Counted from the first letter of the stretch, positions 33,592-42,506 are shown. The stretch is 64,000 bases of DNA from Herbiconiux aconitum (GCF_024979235.1 NZ_JANLCM010000002.1:310001-374000), one strand, 5' to 3'. The notes: a model not told the origin generated them from the sequence alone. Made by a program: numbers and translations.

Positions 33592-34760
33592 ACCGGTGAG
33601 AGCCCCAGCTTGCGGCCGGACAGGTCGCGCCCGCGGCGAGCCATCCGGTCGGCGACCGCACGGATGGCGACGCTCGCCGGATCGGCCGGATCGGCGAGCA
33701 CCACCGGTGTTCCGGCGTCGCCGCCCGTGCGCAGTCCGATGCTGATCGGCACCGAGGCCAGCAAAGGAACCTCGGAGCCCTGCCGCGCGGTCAGACGGGT
33801 GGCGACATCCGCTCCGCCGCCCGCGCCGAAGAGGTCGACGACGCTGCCGTCGGGCGTGGCGAATCCGGCCATGTTTTCGATGACACCGTAGACGTGCTGC
33901 CCGGTCTGCATGGCGACGAGACCGGAGCGCTCCGCGACGTCGGCCGCCGCTGCCTGCGGAGTGGTGAGCACGATCACCTCGGCGTTCGGGAGGAGCTGGC
34001 CGATCGAGATCGCGATGTCTCCGGTGCCGGGCGGGAGATCGAGCAGCAGCACGTCGAGGTCGCCGAAGTAGACGTCGGTGAGGAACTGGTTGATGGTGCG
34101 GTGGAGCATGGGTCCGCGCCAGGCGACCGCGCCGCCGGTGGAGGAGGCCTGATCGGGATCGATGAACATGCCGATCGAGATCACCTTCACCCCGTAGGCG
34201 ACGGGCGGGAGGATCATGTCGTCGACCCGGGTGGGTCGCGCGGCCACGCCCGCATCGTCGACGAGGCCCAGGATGCCCGGGATCGAGAATCCGTAGACGT
34301 CCGCGTCGATGAGCCCCACCGAGAGACCGCGCTCAGCTAGGGCGACCGCCAGGTTCGCCGTGAGCGTGGACTTGCCGACACCGCCTTTGCCGCTCGTCAC
34401 CGCGTAGACGCGGGTGAGTGAGCCGGGGCCGAAGGGCATGGCGCGCTGGCCGGGCCCGCGGAGTTTGAGGGTGAGCGCCGCCCGCTCGGCCTTCGACATG
34501 ATCGAGACGTCGACCTGCACGGCTTCGACGCCGGGCACCGAGCCGGCGGCCTCTCGAACGTCGCGTTCGATCGTGTCGGCCGCCGGGCATCCGACGATCG
34601 TCAGTTTCAACTGGACGGTCGCGTGACCGGTCTCGCCGACCTCGACGGCACCGACCATGTCGAGCTCCGTGATGGGTTTGCGGATCTCCGGATCGATCAC
34701 CCGGCCGAGAGCGCCACGCACGGCCTGCTCGAGAGCGCCGGCGCCTGCGGCCACGGTCAC
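33588..34760 (-). CDS. mrp: Mrp/NBP35-type iron-sulfur carrier ATPase
   Basis: A 390-residue P-loop protein. The N-terminal 90 residues form a MIP18/DUF59 domain (GRVIDPEIRKPITELDMVG) with a Cys in TIVGCPAAD. The deviant Walker A is SGKGGVGKST near residue 120. The switch motif is DADVYGFSIPG, and LLLDLPPGTGDIAISI is also typical. Family members such as E. coli Mrp (ApbC) carry or transfer Fe-S clusters using a C-terminal CxxC. Here that place reads NMAGFATPDGSVVDLFG, with no cysteines. I recall the same loss in other actinobacterial Mrp proteins. The GTG start overlaps the DUF1003 stop. Confidence 0.93.
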   Translation of the reverse strand: MTVAAGAGALEQAVRGALGRVIDPEIRKPITELDMVGAVEVGETGHATVQLKLTIVGCPAADTIERDVREAAGSVPGVEAVQVDVSIMSKAERAALTLKLRGPGQRAMPFGPGSLTRVYAVTSGKGGVGKSTLTANLAVALAERGLSVGLIDADVYGFSIPGILGLVDDAGVAARPTRVDDMILPPVAYGVKVISIGMFIDPDQASSTGGAVAWRGPMLHRTINQFLTDVYFGDLDVLLLDLPPGTGDIAISIGQLLPNAEVIVLTTPQAAAADVAERSGLVAMQTGQHVYGVIENMAGFATPDGSVVDLFGAGGGADVATRLTARQGSEVPLLASVPISIGLRTGGDAGTPVVLADPADPASVAIRAVADRMARRGRDLSGRKLGLSPV

Positions 34761-35299
34761 TCGCCCGTCTTGCCGGAGGCACCCGTGGCCGGCCGGTCGC
34801 GGTCGAGCTCTTCGAGCAGCGAGCGCAGTTCGGCCCGGATGAACTCCTTGCTCGCCATGTCTTGCAGTGCGAGGCGCAGCGCCACGACCTCGCGAGCAAG
34901 GTATTCGGTGTCGGCCAGGTTGCGCTCTGAACGCTGCCGGTCCTGCTCGAATTGCACGCGATCGCGGTCGTCCTGCCGGTTCTGGGCGAGCAGGATGAGC
35001 GGGGCGGCGTACGACGCCTGGAGCGAAAGGATGAGGGTCAGTGCCGTGAATCCGATAGCTGCCGAGTCGAAACGCAGGTTCTCGGGCCCGAGGGTGTTGA
35101 ACAGCATCCAGAGGATGACGAACAGGCTGAGGCCGAAGAGGAACCAGGGTGTGCCCATTGCGCGGGCGATGGCCTCGGTGAGGCGGCCGAAGCGGTCGCG
35201 ATTGGGAGCAGCGACCGGACGACGGCGGGGGAGCACGCCGCTACGCCGCCCTTTCGGGGCATCGAGGGTGTTGTCCTGCTTGGTGCTACGACGTGCCAT
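34757..35299 (-). CDS. DUF1003 membrane protein
   Basis: A 180-residue protein. Two membrane helices are clear (WFLFGLSLFVILWMLFNTLG and LTLILSLQASYAAPLILL), with the DUF1003 hallmark between and after them (PENLRFDSAAIGFTALTLIL; LLAQNRQDDRDR). A charged coiled-coil tail runs to the C-terminus. The function of DUF1003 is not established. The gene start lies within the end of the MgtE-N/CBS gene (14-base overlap), and its stop overlaps the mrp start, so all are translated together. The pairing with an MgtE-like regulator hints at a role in divalent-cation handling; this is inference. Confidence 0.88.
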   Translation of the reverse strand: MARRSTKQDNTLDAPKGRRSGVLPRRRPVAAPNRDRFGRLTEAIARAMGTPWFLFGLSLFVILWMLFNTLGPENLRFDSAAIGFTALTLILSLQASYAAPLILLAQNRQDDRDRVQFEQDRQRSERNLADTEYLAREVVALRLALQDMASKEFIRAELRSLLEELDRDRPATGASGKTGE

Positions 35300-36626
35300 T
35301 GCTGGTCCTCCTTCCGCGGTTCACTAGTCGCGGCGCTCCGGGCTGCGCTCGCGTCGGCGTGCGATTCGGCACCCGTTCGGGGGCGTCGTCATCGCTGTCG
35401 TTACTTCGCCAGTCGTCAGGCAAGAGGTAGTCGAGGACATCGTCAATGGTCACCACCCCGACCAGTCGGTGGTTGTCATCGACAACCGGCACGGACACCA
35501 GGTTGTAGCTGGCGAGGATGCGGGACACGACGGCCGCGCTGGTGTCGGCGGTCACCGGCTCGAGACCCTGATCGAGGATCGTGCCGAGGCGCTCGTGCGG
35601 CGGGTAACGCAGCATCCGCTGGAAGTGGACCATGCCGAGGAATCGCCCGGTCGGCGGCTCGTACGGGGGAAGGGTGACGCAGATGGCGGCACCCAGGGCC
35701 GGGGCGAGCTCGTGCCGACGGATCAGGGCCAGACCCTCGGCGACCGTGGCATCGGCGCTGACGATGATGGGCTCGGTGGTCATCAGACCGCCCGCGGTGT
35801 CGGGGGCGTAGGCGAGGAGCATGCGCACGTCGTCGGCCTCTTCGGGCTGCATGAGCTCGAGGAGATGCTCGCCGCGCTCTTCGGAGAGCTGGGCGATGAG
35901 GTCGGCCGCGTCATCCGGCTGCATCTGGTCGAGCACGTCGGCGGCACGGTCGTCGTCGAGCTGGGAGAGGATCTCGACCTGCTCGCTCTCCGGCATCTCT
36001 TCGAGCACGTCGGCGAGCCGGTCGTCGGGCAGCTCTTCGGCCACTTCGAGCATGCGCGCCTGCGGAAGGTCGAGGAGGGTGTTCGCGAGGTCGGCCGGCT
36101 TCAGGTCGCTGTAGGTCGCGATCAGCTGCTCGGCCGATTGGGCCTGCCCGACCGCGGTCTTCTCGCGCACGTCGTTCCAGTGCGCGAACACCGTCGCACC
36201 CTTGGCGAAGGGGGAGGAGCTCGTCTTGGGCCGGCGCACGAAGAGCTGGGCGACCGCCCACTCGCCAGGACCGAACTCCTCGATCGCCACGTCTTCGATG
36301 GTCGCCTGCCCGGTGCCGTCGGAGAACACCACGGTGCGACCGAGCAGTTCGGCGATGACACGTACCTCGCCGCCGCGCTGCTCGAAGCGGCGCACGTTGA
36401 TGAGGCCCGTCGTGATGATCTGGCCGCTCGAGATGCTCGTGACGCGCCCGATCGACACGAACACGCGACGGCGGCCCGGAATCTCGACGATCAAGCCGAC
36501 CACGCGGGGCGGGTCGCTCTTACGGTAGACCACGAGCACGTCGCGCACCTTGCCGAGTCGGTCGCCCGCGGGGTCGAAAACGGTGCACCCCGCCAATCGG
36601 GCGACAAAGACTCTGGTGGCACTCAC
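35286..36626 (-). CDS. Soluble PRC-barrel, MgtE-N and CBS-domain protein (no channel domain)
   Basis: A 446-residue cytoplasmic protein. Residues of about 5-150 are PRC-barrel-like (GDRLGKVRDVLVVYR). Residues 160-280 form an MgtE N-terminal superhelix (LPDDRLADVLEEMPESEQVE; DDRAADVLDQMQPDDAADLI). Residues 285-400 hold a CBS pair (VSADATVAEGLALIRRHEL; VVDDNHRLVGVVTIDDVLDY). The membrane half of the MgtE magnesium channel is absent, and the rest is a charged tail. It would sense Mg or nucleotides and act on a partner, perhaps the overlapping DUF1003 membrane protein. The GTG start has a -10 six bases upstream (TAAGTT). Confidence 0.88.
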   Translation of the reverse strand: MSATRVFVARLAGCTVFDPAGDRLGKVRDVLVVYRKSDPPRVVGLIVEIPGRRRVFVSIGRVTSISSGQIITTGLINVRRFEQRGGEVRVIAELLGRTVVFSDGTGQATIEDVAIEEFGPGEWAVAQLFVRRPKTSSSPFAKGATVFAHWNDVREKTAVGQAQSAEQLIATYSDLKPADLANTLLDLPQARMLEVAEELPDDRLADVLEEMPESEQVEILSQLDDDRAADVLDQMQPDDAADLIAQLSEERGEHLLELMQPEEADDVRMLLAYAPDTAGGLMTTEPIIVSADATVAEGLALIRRHELAPALGAAICVTLPPYEPPTGRFLGMVHFQRMLRYPPHERLGTILDQGLEPVTADTSAAVVSRILASYNLVSVPVVDDNHRLVGVVTIDDVLDYLLPDDWRSNDSDDDAPERVPNRTPTRAQPGAPRLVNRGRRTSNGTS

Positions 36627-36638
36627 ATGACTAACTTA
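36626..36638 (-). promoter_or_regulatory. Leaderless promoter of the MgtE-N/CBS operon
   Basis: On the minus strand TAAGTT (36633-36638) ends six bases before the GTG at 36626. It has the same spacing as at least six other genes here. Confidence 0.45.
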
Positions 36639-36753
36639 GACCTTCGAACCGTGTGCTTCCGGGGCGGGCGGGGCGCGTCGGGCGGTATGCCCCGCATCCG
36701 CAGCTCACCCTCATTCGCACCCGGCATGGATATGCCCGTGGAAGAATGAGCCG

Positions 36754-37248
36754 GTGACCGATCGACCGCCCTTCGCCCGCCGCGGGATGCCGCGTGAGCC
36801 CGTGATGCCGCGCGGAGACGCGGTGGCGACCTTCGAGAGCTACCAGGAGGCCCAGGCTGCGGTCGACCGGCTCGTGCACGCCGAGTTCCCGCTCAAGGAG
36901 GTCTCGATCGTCGGCAGTGACCTGAAGAGCGTGGAGCGGGTGACCGGCAAGCTGAGCTACGGGCGGGCAGCCCTTGCCGGCGCGCTGTCGGGTCTGTGGG
37001 TCGGGTTGTTCTTCGGGCTTCTGCTCGTGCTGCTCTCGCCGACCGGATCGCCCTTGTTCATCGGCGCCGCGGCCCTCATCGGTGCGGGCTTCGGTCTGTT
37101 CTTCAACATCGCCGTGTACAGCATCGGGCGGCGTCGCCGGGACTTCACCTCGGTGATGCAGGTGATGGCCAGCTCGTATTCGGTGATCGTCTCGCCCGAG
37201 TTCGCGAACCGCGCCCGCAACGTGCTCGAGGGCCCGCGCGCCCCGTAG
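36754..37248 (+). CDS. General stress protein-like membrane protein (YflT/GSP17M domain)
   Basis: A 164-residue protein. The N-terminal half (GDAVATFESYQEAQAAVDRL; FPLKEVSIVGSDLKSVERV) is the YflT/general-stress-protein domain. Two membrane helices follow (AALAGALSGLWVGLFFGLLL; FIGAAALIGAGFGLFFNIAV), then a short soluble end (MASSYSVIVSPEFANRARNV). The precise role is unknown; Bacillus relatives are sigma-B induced. It is divergent from the MgtE-N/CBS gene. The start is GTG with a weak ribosome-binding site. Confidence 0.82.
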   Translation: MTDRPPFARRGMPREPVMPRGDAVATFESYQEAQAAVDRLVHAEFPLKEVSIVGSDLKSVERVTGKLSYGRAALAGALSGLWVGLFFGLLLVLLSPTGSPLFIGAAALIGAGFGLFFNIAVYSIGRRRRDFTSVMQVMASSYSVIVSPEFANRARNVLEGPRAP

Positions 37249-37271
37249 CACCGTAGCCCAGTAGTACCGTA

Positions 37272-37292
37272 GAGGCCGCGAGCCCCGGCCTC
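37272..37292. terminator. Short hairpin between convergent genes
   Basis: A perfect 7-bp stem, GAGGCCG / CGGCCTC, with a 7-base loop follows the stress-protein gene and reaches into the stop of the aminopeptidase gene. Confidence 0.4.
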
Positions 37293-38826
37293 AGTCTCCG
37301 GGATTCAGCCGCGCGAACCACGCCTCGACGTCGTCGGCGCTGCGCGGGATCGCGATCGACAGGTTCTCGGCACCGTCGGCCGTCACCAGGATGTCGTCTT
37401 CGATGCGCACGCCGATGCCGCGCATCTCTTCGGGCACCGTCAGGTCATCGGGCTGGAAGTAGAGGCCTGGCTCGATCGTGAACACCATGCCCGGCTCGAG
37501 AATGCCGTCGAGGTACATCTCGCGCCGTGCTTTCGCGCAGTCGTGCACGTCGATGCCGAGGTGGTGGCTCGTGCCGTGCACCATGTAGCGGCGGTGCTGC
37601 TGGTTGTCGGCCTCGAGCGCCTCTTCGGCGGTGACGGGCAACAGCCCCCACTCGGCGGTGCGCTCTGCGATCACGGCCATCGCCGTCTGGTGGATCTCGC
37701 GGAACCGGATGCCCGGCCGCACGATCGCGAACGCCGCGTCGGCTGCCTCGCGCACTGCCTCGTAGATCTTCCGCTGCACCTCGGTGTAACGACCGGTGAC
37801 CGGGATCGTGCGGGTGATGTCGGCCGTGTAATAGCTGTCCAGCTCGATACCGGCATCCATCAGGATCAGGTCGCCGGGCACCACCGGGCCGTCATTGCGC
37901 GTCCAGTGCAGGATGCACGCGTGCGGACCGGAGGCAGCGATGGTGTCGTAACCGACCGTGTTGCCATCGAGTCGCGCGCGGGTGTTGAACACGCCCTCGA
38001 CGAGGCGCTCGCCGCGCTCGTGCTGCGAACTACGCCGGAAATCGGCGATCACATCGTCGAAGCCCCGAGCGGTCGCGTCGACGGCGAGCCGCATCTGCTC
38101 GATCTCGTAAGCGTCTTTCACCAGTCGCATCTCGGAGAGGAACTGATGGAACTCCCCGTCGCCCTCCTCGCCTGCACCCACGGGCAGGTCGCCGGCCGCC
38201 TCGCGCACCACCACGGTGGACTCGTCGAAGTCGATCGTGCCGAACTCGGCGATACCCCGCGTGGCCAGCGCCAGGTCGCTCGCCACCTGGGCGAGCGACG
38301 GTCGAGGACCGATCCAGAATTCGCCGATCTCCGGGTTCGCGTAGAACTCGTCGGAGTCGCGCCCGGCGCGCTCGCGGAAGTAGAGCGTGAACTCGTGCCC
38401 CGCATCCGTCGGCTCGCCGACGAGGAAGGAGCCGGGCTCGGAATCGGAACCCCAGCCGGTGAGATAGGAGAAGGTCGAGTGCGCCCGGTAGGGGTAGTCG
38501 GTGTCGTTCGACCGCTGCTTCGCTGCGCCGGCGGGAACGATGAGCCGCTTGCCGGGGAACGCCTCGGAGACTCGGCGCCGGCGATCGGCCGCGAACGGAG
38601 CCTGGGCGCGGGCGGGCGGAAGCACATCGGCACGCTCGGCCCAGTTGCTGCCGATGTAGTCACGGAACGCCTCGGATGCCGGGGTGGTCGACCGGTTGCT
38701 CGTGGCACGCGGCGTCGGAGCCTCGGTCGCCTGGTGCGCCGCAGGGGTGTGCCCGGGGGCCTGCTCGGGCGTGGTCTGCTCGGGCGTTGTCTGCGCGGCT
38801 GTGCTTGATTCGGTCGTCTCTGCCAT
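37291..38826 (-). CDS. pepP: Xaa-Pro aminopeptidase (aminopeptidase P, M24B)
   Basis: A 511-residue di-manganese peptidase that removes the first residue before proline. The first 50 residues are Thr/Ala/Pro-rich and not conserved. The aminopeptidase P N-domain follows (YPYRAHSTFSYLTGWGSDSE). The catalytic pita-bread domain shows all five metal ligands: LMDAGIELDSYYTADITRT (two Asp), GTSHHLGIDVHD (His), EPGMVFTIEPGLYF (Glu) and GIGVRIEDDILVT (Glu). I chose ATG 38826; the frame continues upstream antisense to the PHP gene. The gene is cytosolic and not in an operon. Confidence 0.93.
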   Translation of the reverse strand: MAETTESSTAAQTTPEQTTPEQAPGHTPAAHQATEAPTPRATSNRSTTPASEAFRDYIGSNWAERADVLPPARAQAPFAADRRRRVSEAFPGKRLIVPAGAAKQRSNDTDYPYRAHSTFSYLTGWGSDSEPGSFLVGEPTDAGHEFTLYFRERAGRDSDEFYANPEIGEFWIGPRPSLAQVASDLALATRGIAEFGTIDFDESTVVVREAAGDLPVGAGEEGDGEFHQFLSEMRLVKDAYEIEQMRLAVDATARGFDDVIADFRRSSQHERGERLVEGVFNTRARLDGNTVGYDTIAASGPHACILHWTRNDGPVVPGDLILMDAGIELDSYYTADITRTIPVTGRYTEVQRKIYEAVREAADAAFAIVRPGIRFREIHQTAMAVIAERTAEWGLLPVTAEEALEADNQQHRRYMVHGTSHHLGIDVHDCAKARREMYLDGILEPGMVFTIEPGLYFQPDDLTVPEEMRGIGVRIEDDILVTADGAENLSIAIPRSADDVEAWFARLNPGD

Positions 38827-38898
38827 GCATCCATTGTTCCACTCGATTCGGGGAGCATCACGGGAAGGCGCGTGTCTGTGGAGAACTCGACGACTGGC

Positions 38899-38911
38899 TA
38901 CGATTGTGGAA
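38899..38911 (+). promoter_or_regulatory. Leaderless promoter of the PHP-domain gene
   Basis: TACGAT (38899-38904) ends six bases before the ATG at 38911. The start region is identical to that of dapE over 16 bases. Confidence 0.55.
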
Positions 38912-39780
38912 TGTCTGCTGATCGGCTGTTCCGGGGCCCGATCGATCTGCACACCCACAGCCGAGTCTCCGACGGCACCGAATCGCCCGCACAACTCATT
39001 CGTGCGGCCTCCGCAGCCGGGCTCGGAACCGTCGCCCTGACCGACCACGACTCCACCGCCGGCTGGGCCGAGGCATCCACCGCCGCCGTCGGAAACGGCA
39101 TCACGCTCATCCCCGGCATGGAACTGAGCACGCGGGTGGAGTGGTCGAGCGTGCACATGCTCGCCTATCTCTTCGACCCGAACAACGCGAAGTTGGTGGC
39201 CGAGACCGCACGCATCCGTGAGGCCCGCCTGCATCGAGCCGAGGAGATGGTGGCGCGGATCGGTCGCGACTACGACCTCGACTGGGACGACGTGGTCGCC
39301 CAGACCGATCCGGGCTCCACCGTCGGCCGCCCGCACATCGCCGACGCCCTCGTCGCGCGCGGACTGGTCGCCACTCGCAGCGAAGCGTTCGAAGGCATCC
39401 TGCATTGGCGCGCCGGGTACTACCAGCCGCACTACGCGCCCGATCCGCTTGCCGCGATCGAACTGGTCGTGGCGGCGGGCGGGGTGCCCGTGATGGCGCA
39501 TCCGGCGACCCGCAGTCGAACCGACGTGGCGTTGGAGAATCGGATGCGCAGCTACGCCGACGCGGGCCTGTTCGGCCTCGAGATCGACCACCGCGAGAAC
39601 ACGCCGGAGGGCAAGGTGCGACTCCGCGCGCTGGCGGCGAAGTACGGTCTCGCCCTCACCGGATCGAGCGACTACCACGGAGCGGGCAAGCCCAACCGTT
39701 TGGGTGAGAACACCACGCCGCCCGAGGTCGTCGACGCGCTGATCGCGCGCGCGACGGGCACCACGCCCGTCTACGCGTAG
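38911..39780 (+). CDS. PHP-domain phosphoesterase (TrpH/YciV-like)
   Basis: A 289-residue metal-dependent phosphoesterase. The PHP motifs are complete: IDLHTHSRVSDGT, ALTDHDSTAGW, MELSTRVEWSSVHMLAYLFD, MAHPATR and SSDYHGAGKP. E. coli relatives (RNase AM, YciV) remove 5' nucleotides from short RNAs or hydrolyse 3',5'-bisphosphate nucleotides. I chose the ATG that sits six bases after a -10; a GTG at 38872 would add 13 residues. It is divergent from pepP. Confidence 0.9.
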   Translation: MSADRLFRGPIDLHTHSRVSDGTESPAQLIRAASAAGLGTVALTDHDSTAGWAEASTAAVGNGITLIPGMELSTRVEWSSVHMLAYLFDPNNAKLVAETARIREARLHRAEEMVARIGRDYDLDWDDVVAQTDPGSTVGRPHIADALVARGLVATRSEAFEGILHWRAGYYQPHYAPDPLAAIELVVAAGGVPVMAHPATRSRTDVALENRMRSYADAGLFGLEIDHRENTPEGKVRLRALAAKYGLALTGSSDYHGAGKPNRLGENTTPPEVVDALIARATGTTPVYA

Positions 39781-39933
39781 CCACTCGCCTGAAGCGCGCG
39801 ACACGAGATCGCAGGCCGCGGGCCGCGCTCGACGACCCAGGGTGAGCGCGAGGCCGCGACAGCGACCTCACGCGAACATGTCGCCTCGCGCCGCAGCAGC
39901 GGCGGCGCGAGCAAGAAGCGACGCGCGACCGCA

Positions 39934-40024
39934 GGCCGCGCATCGCGGGAAAGCGGCGGGGCGGCACCCAAAGGGCGGGCTCTAGACAGGGCCGCGCATC
40001 GCGGGAAGTGGCGAAGCGGTACCC
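39934..40024. repeat. Imperfect direct repeat in a long intergenic region
   Basis: The 251-base gap 39781-40031 between the convergent PHP and RNA-helicase genes holds no credible gene. It contains two copies of a 35-base sequence (39934-39969 and 39990-40024) that begin with the same 18 bases, GGCCGCGCATCGCGGGAA, and end GCGG(C/T)ACCC. Further short CGCAGGCCGCG matches lie near 39812 and 39930. This could be a small repetitive extragenic element or an extended 3' region. Confidence 0.5.
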
Positions 40025-40031
40025 GCCCCCA

Positions 40032-41576
40032 CTACTCCGCGCGAGGCGCGCGACGACGCGTGCGGCTGCGGCGACGGGGGGCGCTGTTGCCGTCGTGGTG
40101 CTCGGAGCCCGCGCCCGTGGAGGTCGACTCGGTTGAGGCGGCGCCACCGGTGGTGACCACGGCGGTGTCGGTGCCGGATGCGTTCTCCGCGCCATCCGTC
40201 GACCCGCCGGAACGGGTGCGGCTCCGGCTGCGGCTGCGTGCGGGACGACCGTCGGCCGAACCTTCACTCGAACCCGAGCCGCCACGGGACCCGCCCTGGC
40301 TGCCGGAGCGCGAACCGCCCCGACCGCCGCGGTCGCGATCGCCCGAACCGGAGCGATCGCCCGATCCGGTGGCCGAATCCGCCGAACGCGAGGTGGGCTT
40401 GAGTCGCCCGCGGGTGCCCTCGGGGATGTCGAGGTCGGAGAAGAGGTGCGGCGACGAGGAGTACGTCTCCACCGGCTCGGGCTGCCCGAACTCGAGGGCG
40501 CGGTTGATGAGTGCCCACTTGTGCAGGTCGTCCCAGTCGACGAAGGTGACGGCGATGCCGGTCTTGCCGGCGCGGCCCGTGCGACCCGCGCGGTGCAGGT
40601 AGGTCTTGTCGTCGTCGGGGATGGTGTGGTTGATCACGTGGGTGATGTCGTCGACGTCGATGCCGCGGGCTGCGACATCCGTGGCGATCAGGATGTCTTT
40701 CTTGCCCGCCTTGAACGCGGCCATGGCGCGCTCGCGCTGCTCCTGGTTGAGGTCGCCGTGCACGGCGGCGGCGTTGAAGCCCCGGTCGTTGAGCTCTTCG
40801 ACGAGCTTCGCGGCTGCCCGCTTCGTGCGGGTGAAGACCACGGTCTTGCCGCGGCCCTCGGCCTGCAGGATGCGGGCGATGACCTCGTCTTTGTCCATGT
40901 TGTGCGCACGGTAGATGAGGTGCTTGATGTTGGCCTGCGTGAGACCCTCGTCGGGGTCGGTGGCGCGGATGTGGATGGGCCGGTTCATGAAGCGGCGCGC
41001 GAGGGCCACGATCGGGCCGGGCATGGTGGCCGAGAAGAGCATGGTGTGGCGGGTGGCCGGAGTCTGGGCGAAGAGCTTCTCGATGTCGGCGAGGAAGCCG
41101 AGGTCGAGCATCTTGTCGGCCTCGTCGAGCACCATCTCGCTCACGGCGCCGAGGTTCAGCAGACGCTGGCCGGCGAGGTCGAGGAGGCGGCCCGGGGTGC
41201 CGACGACGATCTGCGCGCCGGCCTTGATCTGCTCGATCTGACCTTCGTAGGCCTTTCCGCCGTAGATCGACACGATCTTGGTCTTGCGGTTCTGGGCCGC
41301 GAAGTCGAGGTCTTCGGTGACCTGCACGCAGAGCTCGCGGGTGGGCACGACGACGAGTGCCTTGACACCCGGCGACGGGTCGAGCCCGAGCCGCTGGATC
41401 AGGGGGAGCCCGAACCCGAAGGTCTTGCCGGTGCCCGTCTTGGCCTGGCCGATGATGTCTTGCCCGTCGAGCGCGAGCGGGATGGTCTGCTCCTGAATGG
41501 GGAACGGCTCGAGGATGCCCTTGGAAGCGAGGGCGTCGACCATGTCCTGGTCGATGTTGAGATCACTGAAAGTCAC
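40032..41576 (-). CDS. DEAD-box ATP-dependent RNA helicase (RhlE/DeaD type)
   Basis: A 514-residue RNA helicase. The motifs are complete: GILEPFPIQEQTIPLALDGQ (Q motif), GQAKTGTGKTFGF (I), PTRELCVQV (Ia), VLDEADKMLDLGF (II), FSATMP (III), TDVAARGIDVDDITHVIN (V) and HRAGRTGRAGKTG (VI). The last 120 residues are disordered and rich in Gly, Arg and Ser (RGGRGGSRSGSQGGSRGG) with a basic end, typical of RNA annealing tails. I chose the GTG at 41576, just before the family N-terminus TFSDLNIDQDM. About 200 bases of untranslated sequence precede it. M. tuberculosis has rhlE in the same neighbourhood order. Confidence 0.93.
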   Translation of the reverse strand: MTFSDLNIDQDMVDALASKGILEPFPIQEQTIPLALDGQDIIGQAKTGTGKTFGFGLPLIQRLGLDPSPGVKALVVVPTRELCVQVTEDLDFAAQNRKTKIVSIYGGKAYEGQIEQIKAGAQIVVGTPGRLLDLAGQRLLNLGAVSEMVLDEADKMLDLGFLADIEKLFAQTPATRHTMLFSATMPGPIVALARRFMNRPIHIRATDPDEGLTQANIKHLIYRAHNMDKDEVIARILQAEGRGKTVVFTRTKRAAAKLVEELNDRGFNAAAVHGDLNQEQRERAMAAFKAGKKDILIATDVAARGIDVDDITHVINHTIPDDDKTYLHRAGRTGRAGKTGIAVTFVDWDDLHKWALINRALEFGQPEPVETYSSSPHLFSDLDIPEGTRGRLKPTSRSADSATGSGDRSGSGDRDRGGRGGSRSGSQGGSRGGSGSSEGSADGRPARSRSRSRTRSGGSTDGAENASGTDTAVVTTGGAASTESTSTGAGSEHHDGNSAPRRRSRTRRRAPRAE

Positions 41577-41776
41577 TATGGATACCTGTCGTGGATGCGA
41601 GGCCGCCGGTGGTGAGAACGGTGCTGCGCGAGATGTGCGCGGCGACAACCGACGATGGCGTCGGGCGGCGGCGATTGCCCCGAGTTTCGTCAGGGCCCGG
41701 CACGAGTTTAGTCGACTGGCGGGCCGGCGCGGCGAAACGGCTCGCGGCGCGCGAAAAGCGGCCGGGTGGGCCCCGA

Positions 41777-41790
41777 TAGGATTGGCGTCG
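41777..41790 (+). promoter_or_regulatory. Near-leaderless promoter of the ferritin-like gene
   Basis: TAGGAT (41777-41782) ends seven bases before the GTG at 41790, with no ribosome-binding site. Confidence 0.45.
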
Positions 41791-42506
41791 TGTTCGGATT
41801 CCTCCGCCGCCCGAAGGTGCGCATCGACATCCCGCGGCTGAAGCCTCGGGTCGACACGTCGACCTATCCGAAGGTGAATCTGGCCGAACTGACGCCCGAG
41901 GTACTGCCCTATCTGGGCCAGGCCGCCTACGTGCAGCTCGCCGTGTTCGAGGAGGTCTCGGATGCGATCGCCGCGGCCCCCACGGTGGCGGCCAAGCAGG
42001 TGCTCTCCCCGGCCGCGAGCCAGGCGCTCGACAAGCACGAGCGGCTGGTCGCCGAGATCCGCCGACGGGTCGACACCCCGGCCGACGTGATGGCCCCGTT
42101 CACCGTGGGGATCGACCGCTACCGCGCCCTCGTGAAGGGCACCGACTGGTACGAGCAGCTCGCGAGCGTCTACTTGACGGCGGGCATCCTCGACGACTTC
42201 TTCACTCTCTTGGCGGCGGGTCTGCCGGGCGACATCGGCCCGCGATGCGTCGCGATCCTCGATGCGGAGACCGGTCGCCGGGCGATCGTCGACGTGCTGT
42301 CGGAAGCCATCACCGCCGACCCGGTGCTGGGATCACGACTCGCGATGTGGGGGCGCCGGGTGGTGGGCGACACCTTGCTCGTGGCGCGATCCGCGATTCA
42401 CCTCACCGGCAACCCCGAGTCGGACGAGCAGCGCATCGAGCCCGTGTTCACGGAGATGATCGCCGCCCACACGCGCCGGATGGACAAGCTGGGCCTGACG
42501 GCCTGA
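41790..42506 (+). CDS. Ferritin-like fold protein related to MiaE-type tRNA hydroxylases
   Basis: A 238-residue, largely helical protein. Residues YVQLAVFEEVSDAI, DKHERLVAEIRRR, WYEQLASVYLTAGILDDFF and HTRRMDKLGL supply the Glu and His residues expected of a ferritin-like di-metal site. Actinobacterial databases usually name such proteins ferritin-like or tRNA-(ms2io6A)-hydroxylase-like. The N-terminus (FGFLRRPKVRIDIPRLKPRV) is basic. It is divergent from the RNA helicase and has an equivalent in M. tuberculosis next to rhlE, as I recall. Whether it acts on tRNA is unproven. Confidence 0.75.
   Translation: MFGFLRRPKVRIDIPRLKPRVDTSTYPKVNLAELTPEVLPYLGQAAYVQLAVFEEVSDAIAAAPTVAAKQVLSPAASQALDKHERLVAEIRRRVDTPADVMAPFTVGIDRYRALVKGTDWYEQLASVYLTAGILDDFFTLLAAGLPGDIGPRCVAILDAETGRRAIVDVLSEAITADPVLGSRLAMWGRRVVGDTLLVARSAIHLTGNPESDEQRIEPVFTEMIAAHTRRMDKLGLTA

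Noticed and set aside
38827..39804. Open frame extending aminopeptidase P upstream by 326 codons
   Set aside because: It is antisense to the PHP-domain gene, whose motifs are complete.
41577..42038. Open frame extending the RNA helicase upstream by about 150 codons
   Set aside because: It is antisense to the ferritin-like gene and carries no conserved sequence; the helicase family starts at 41576.
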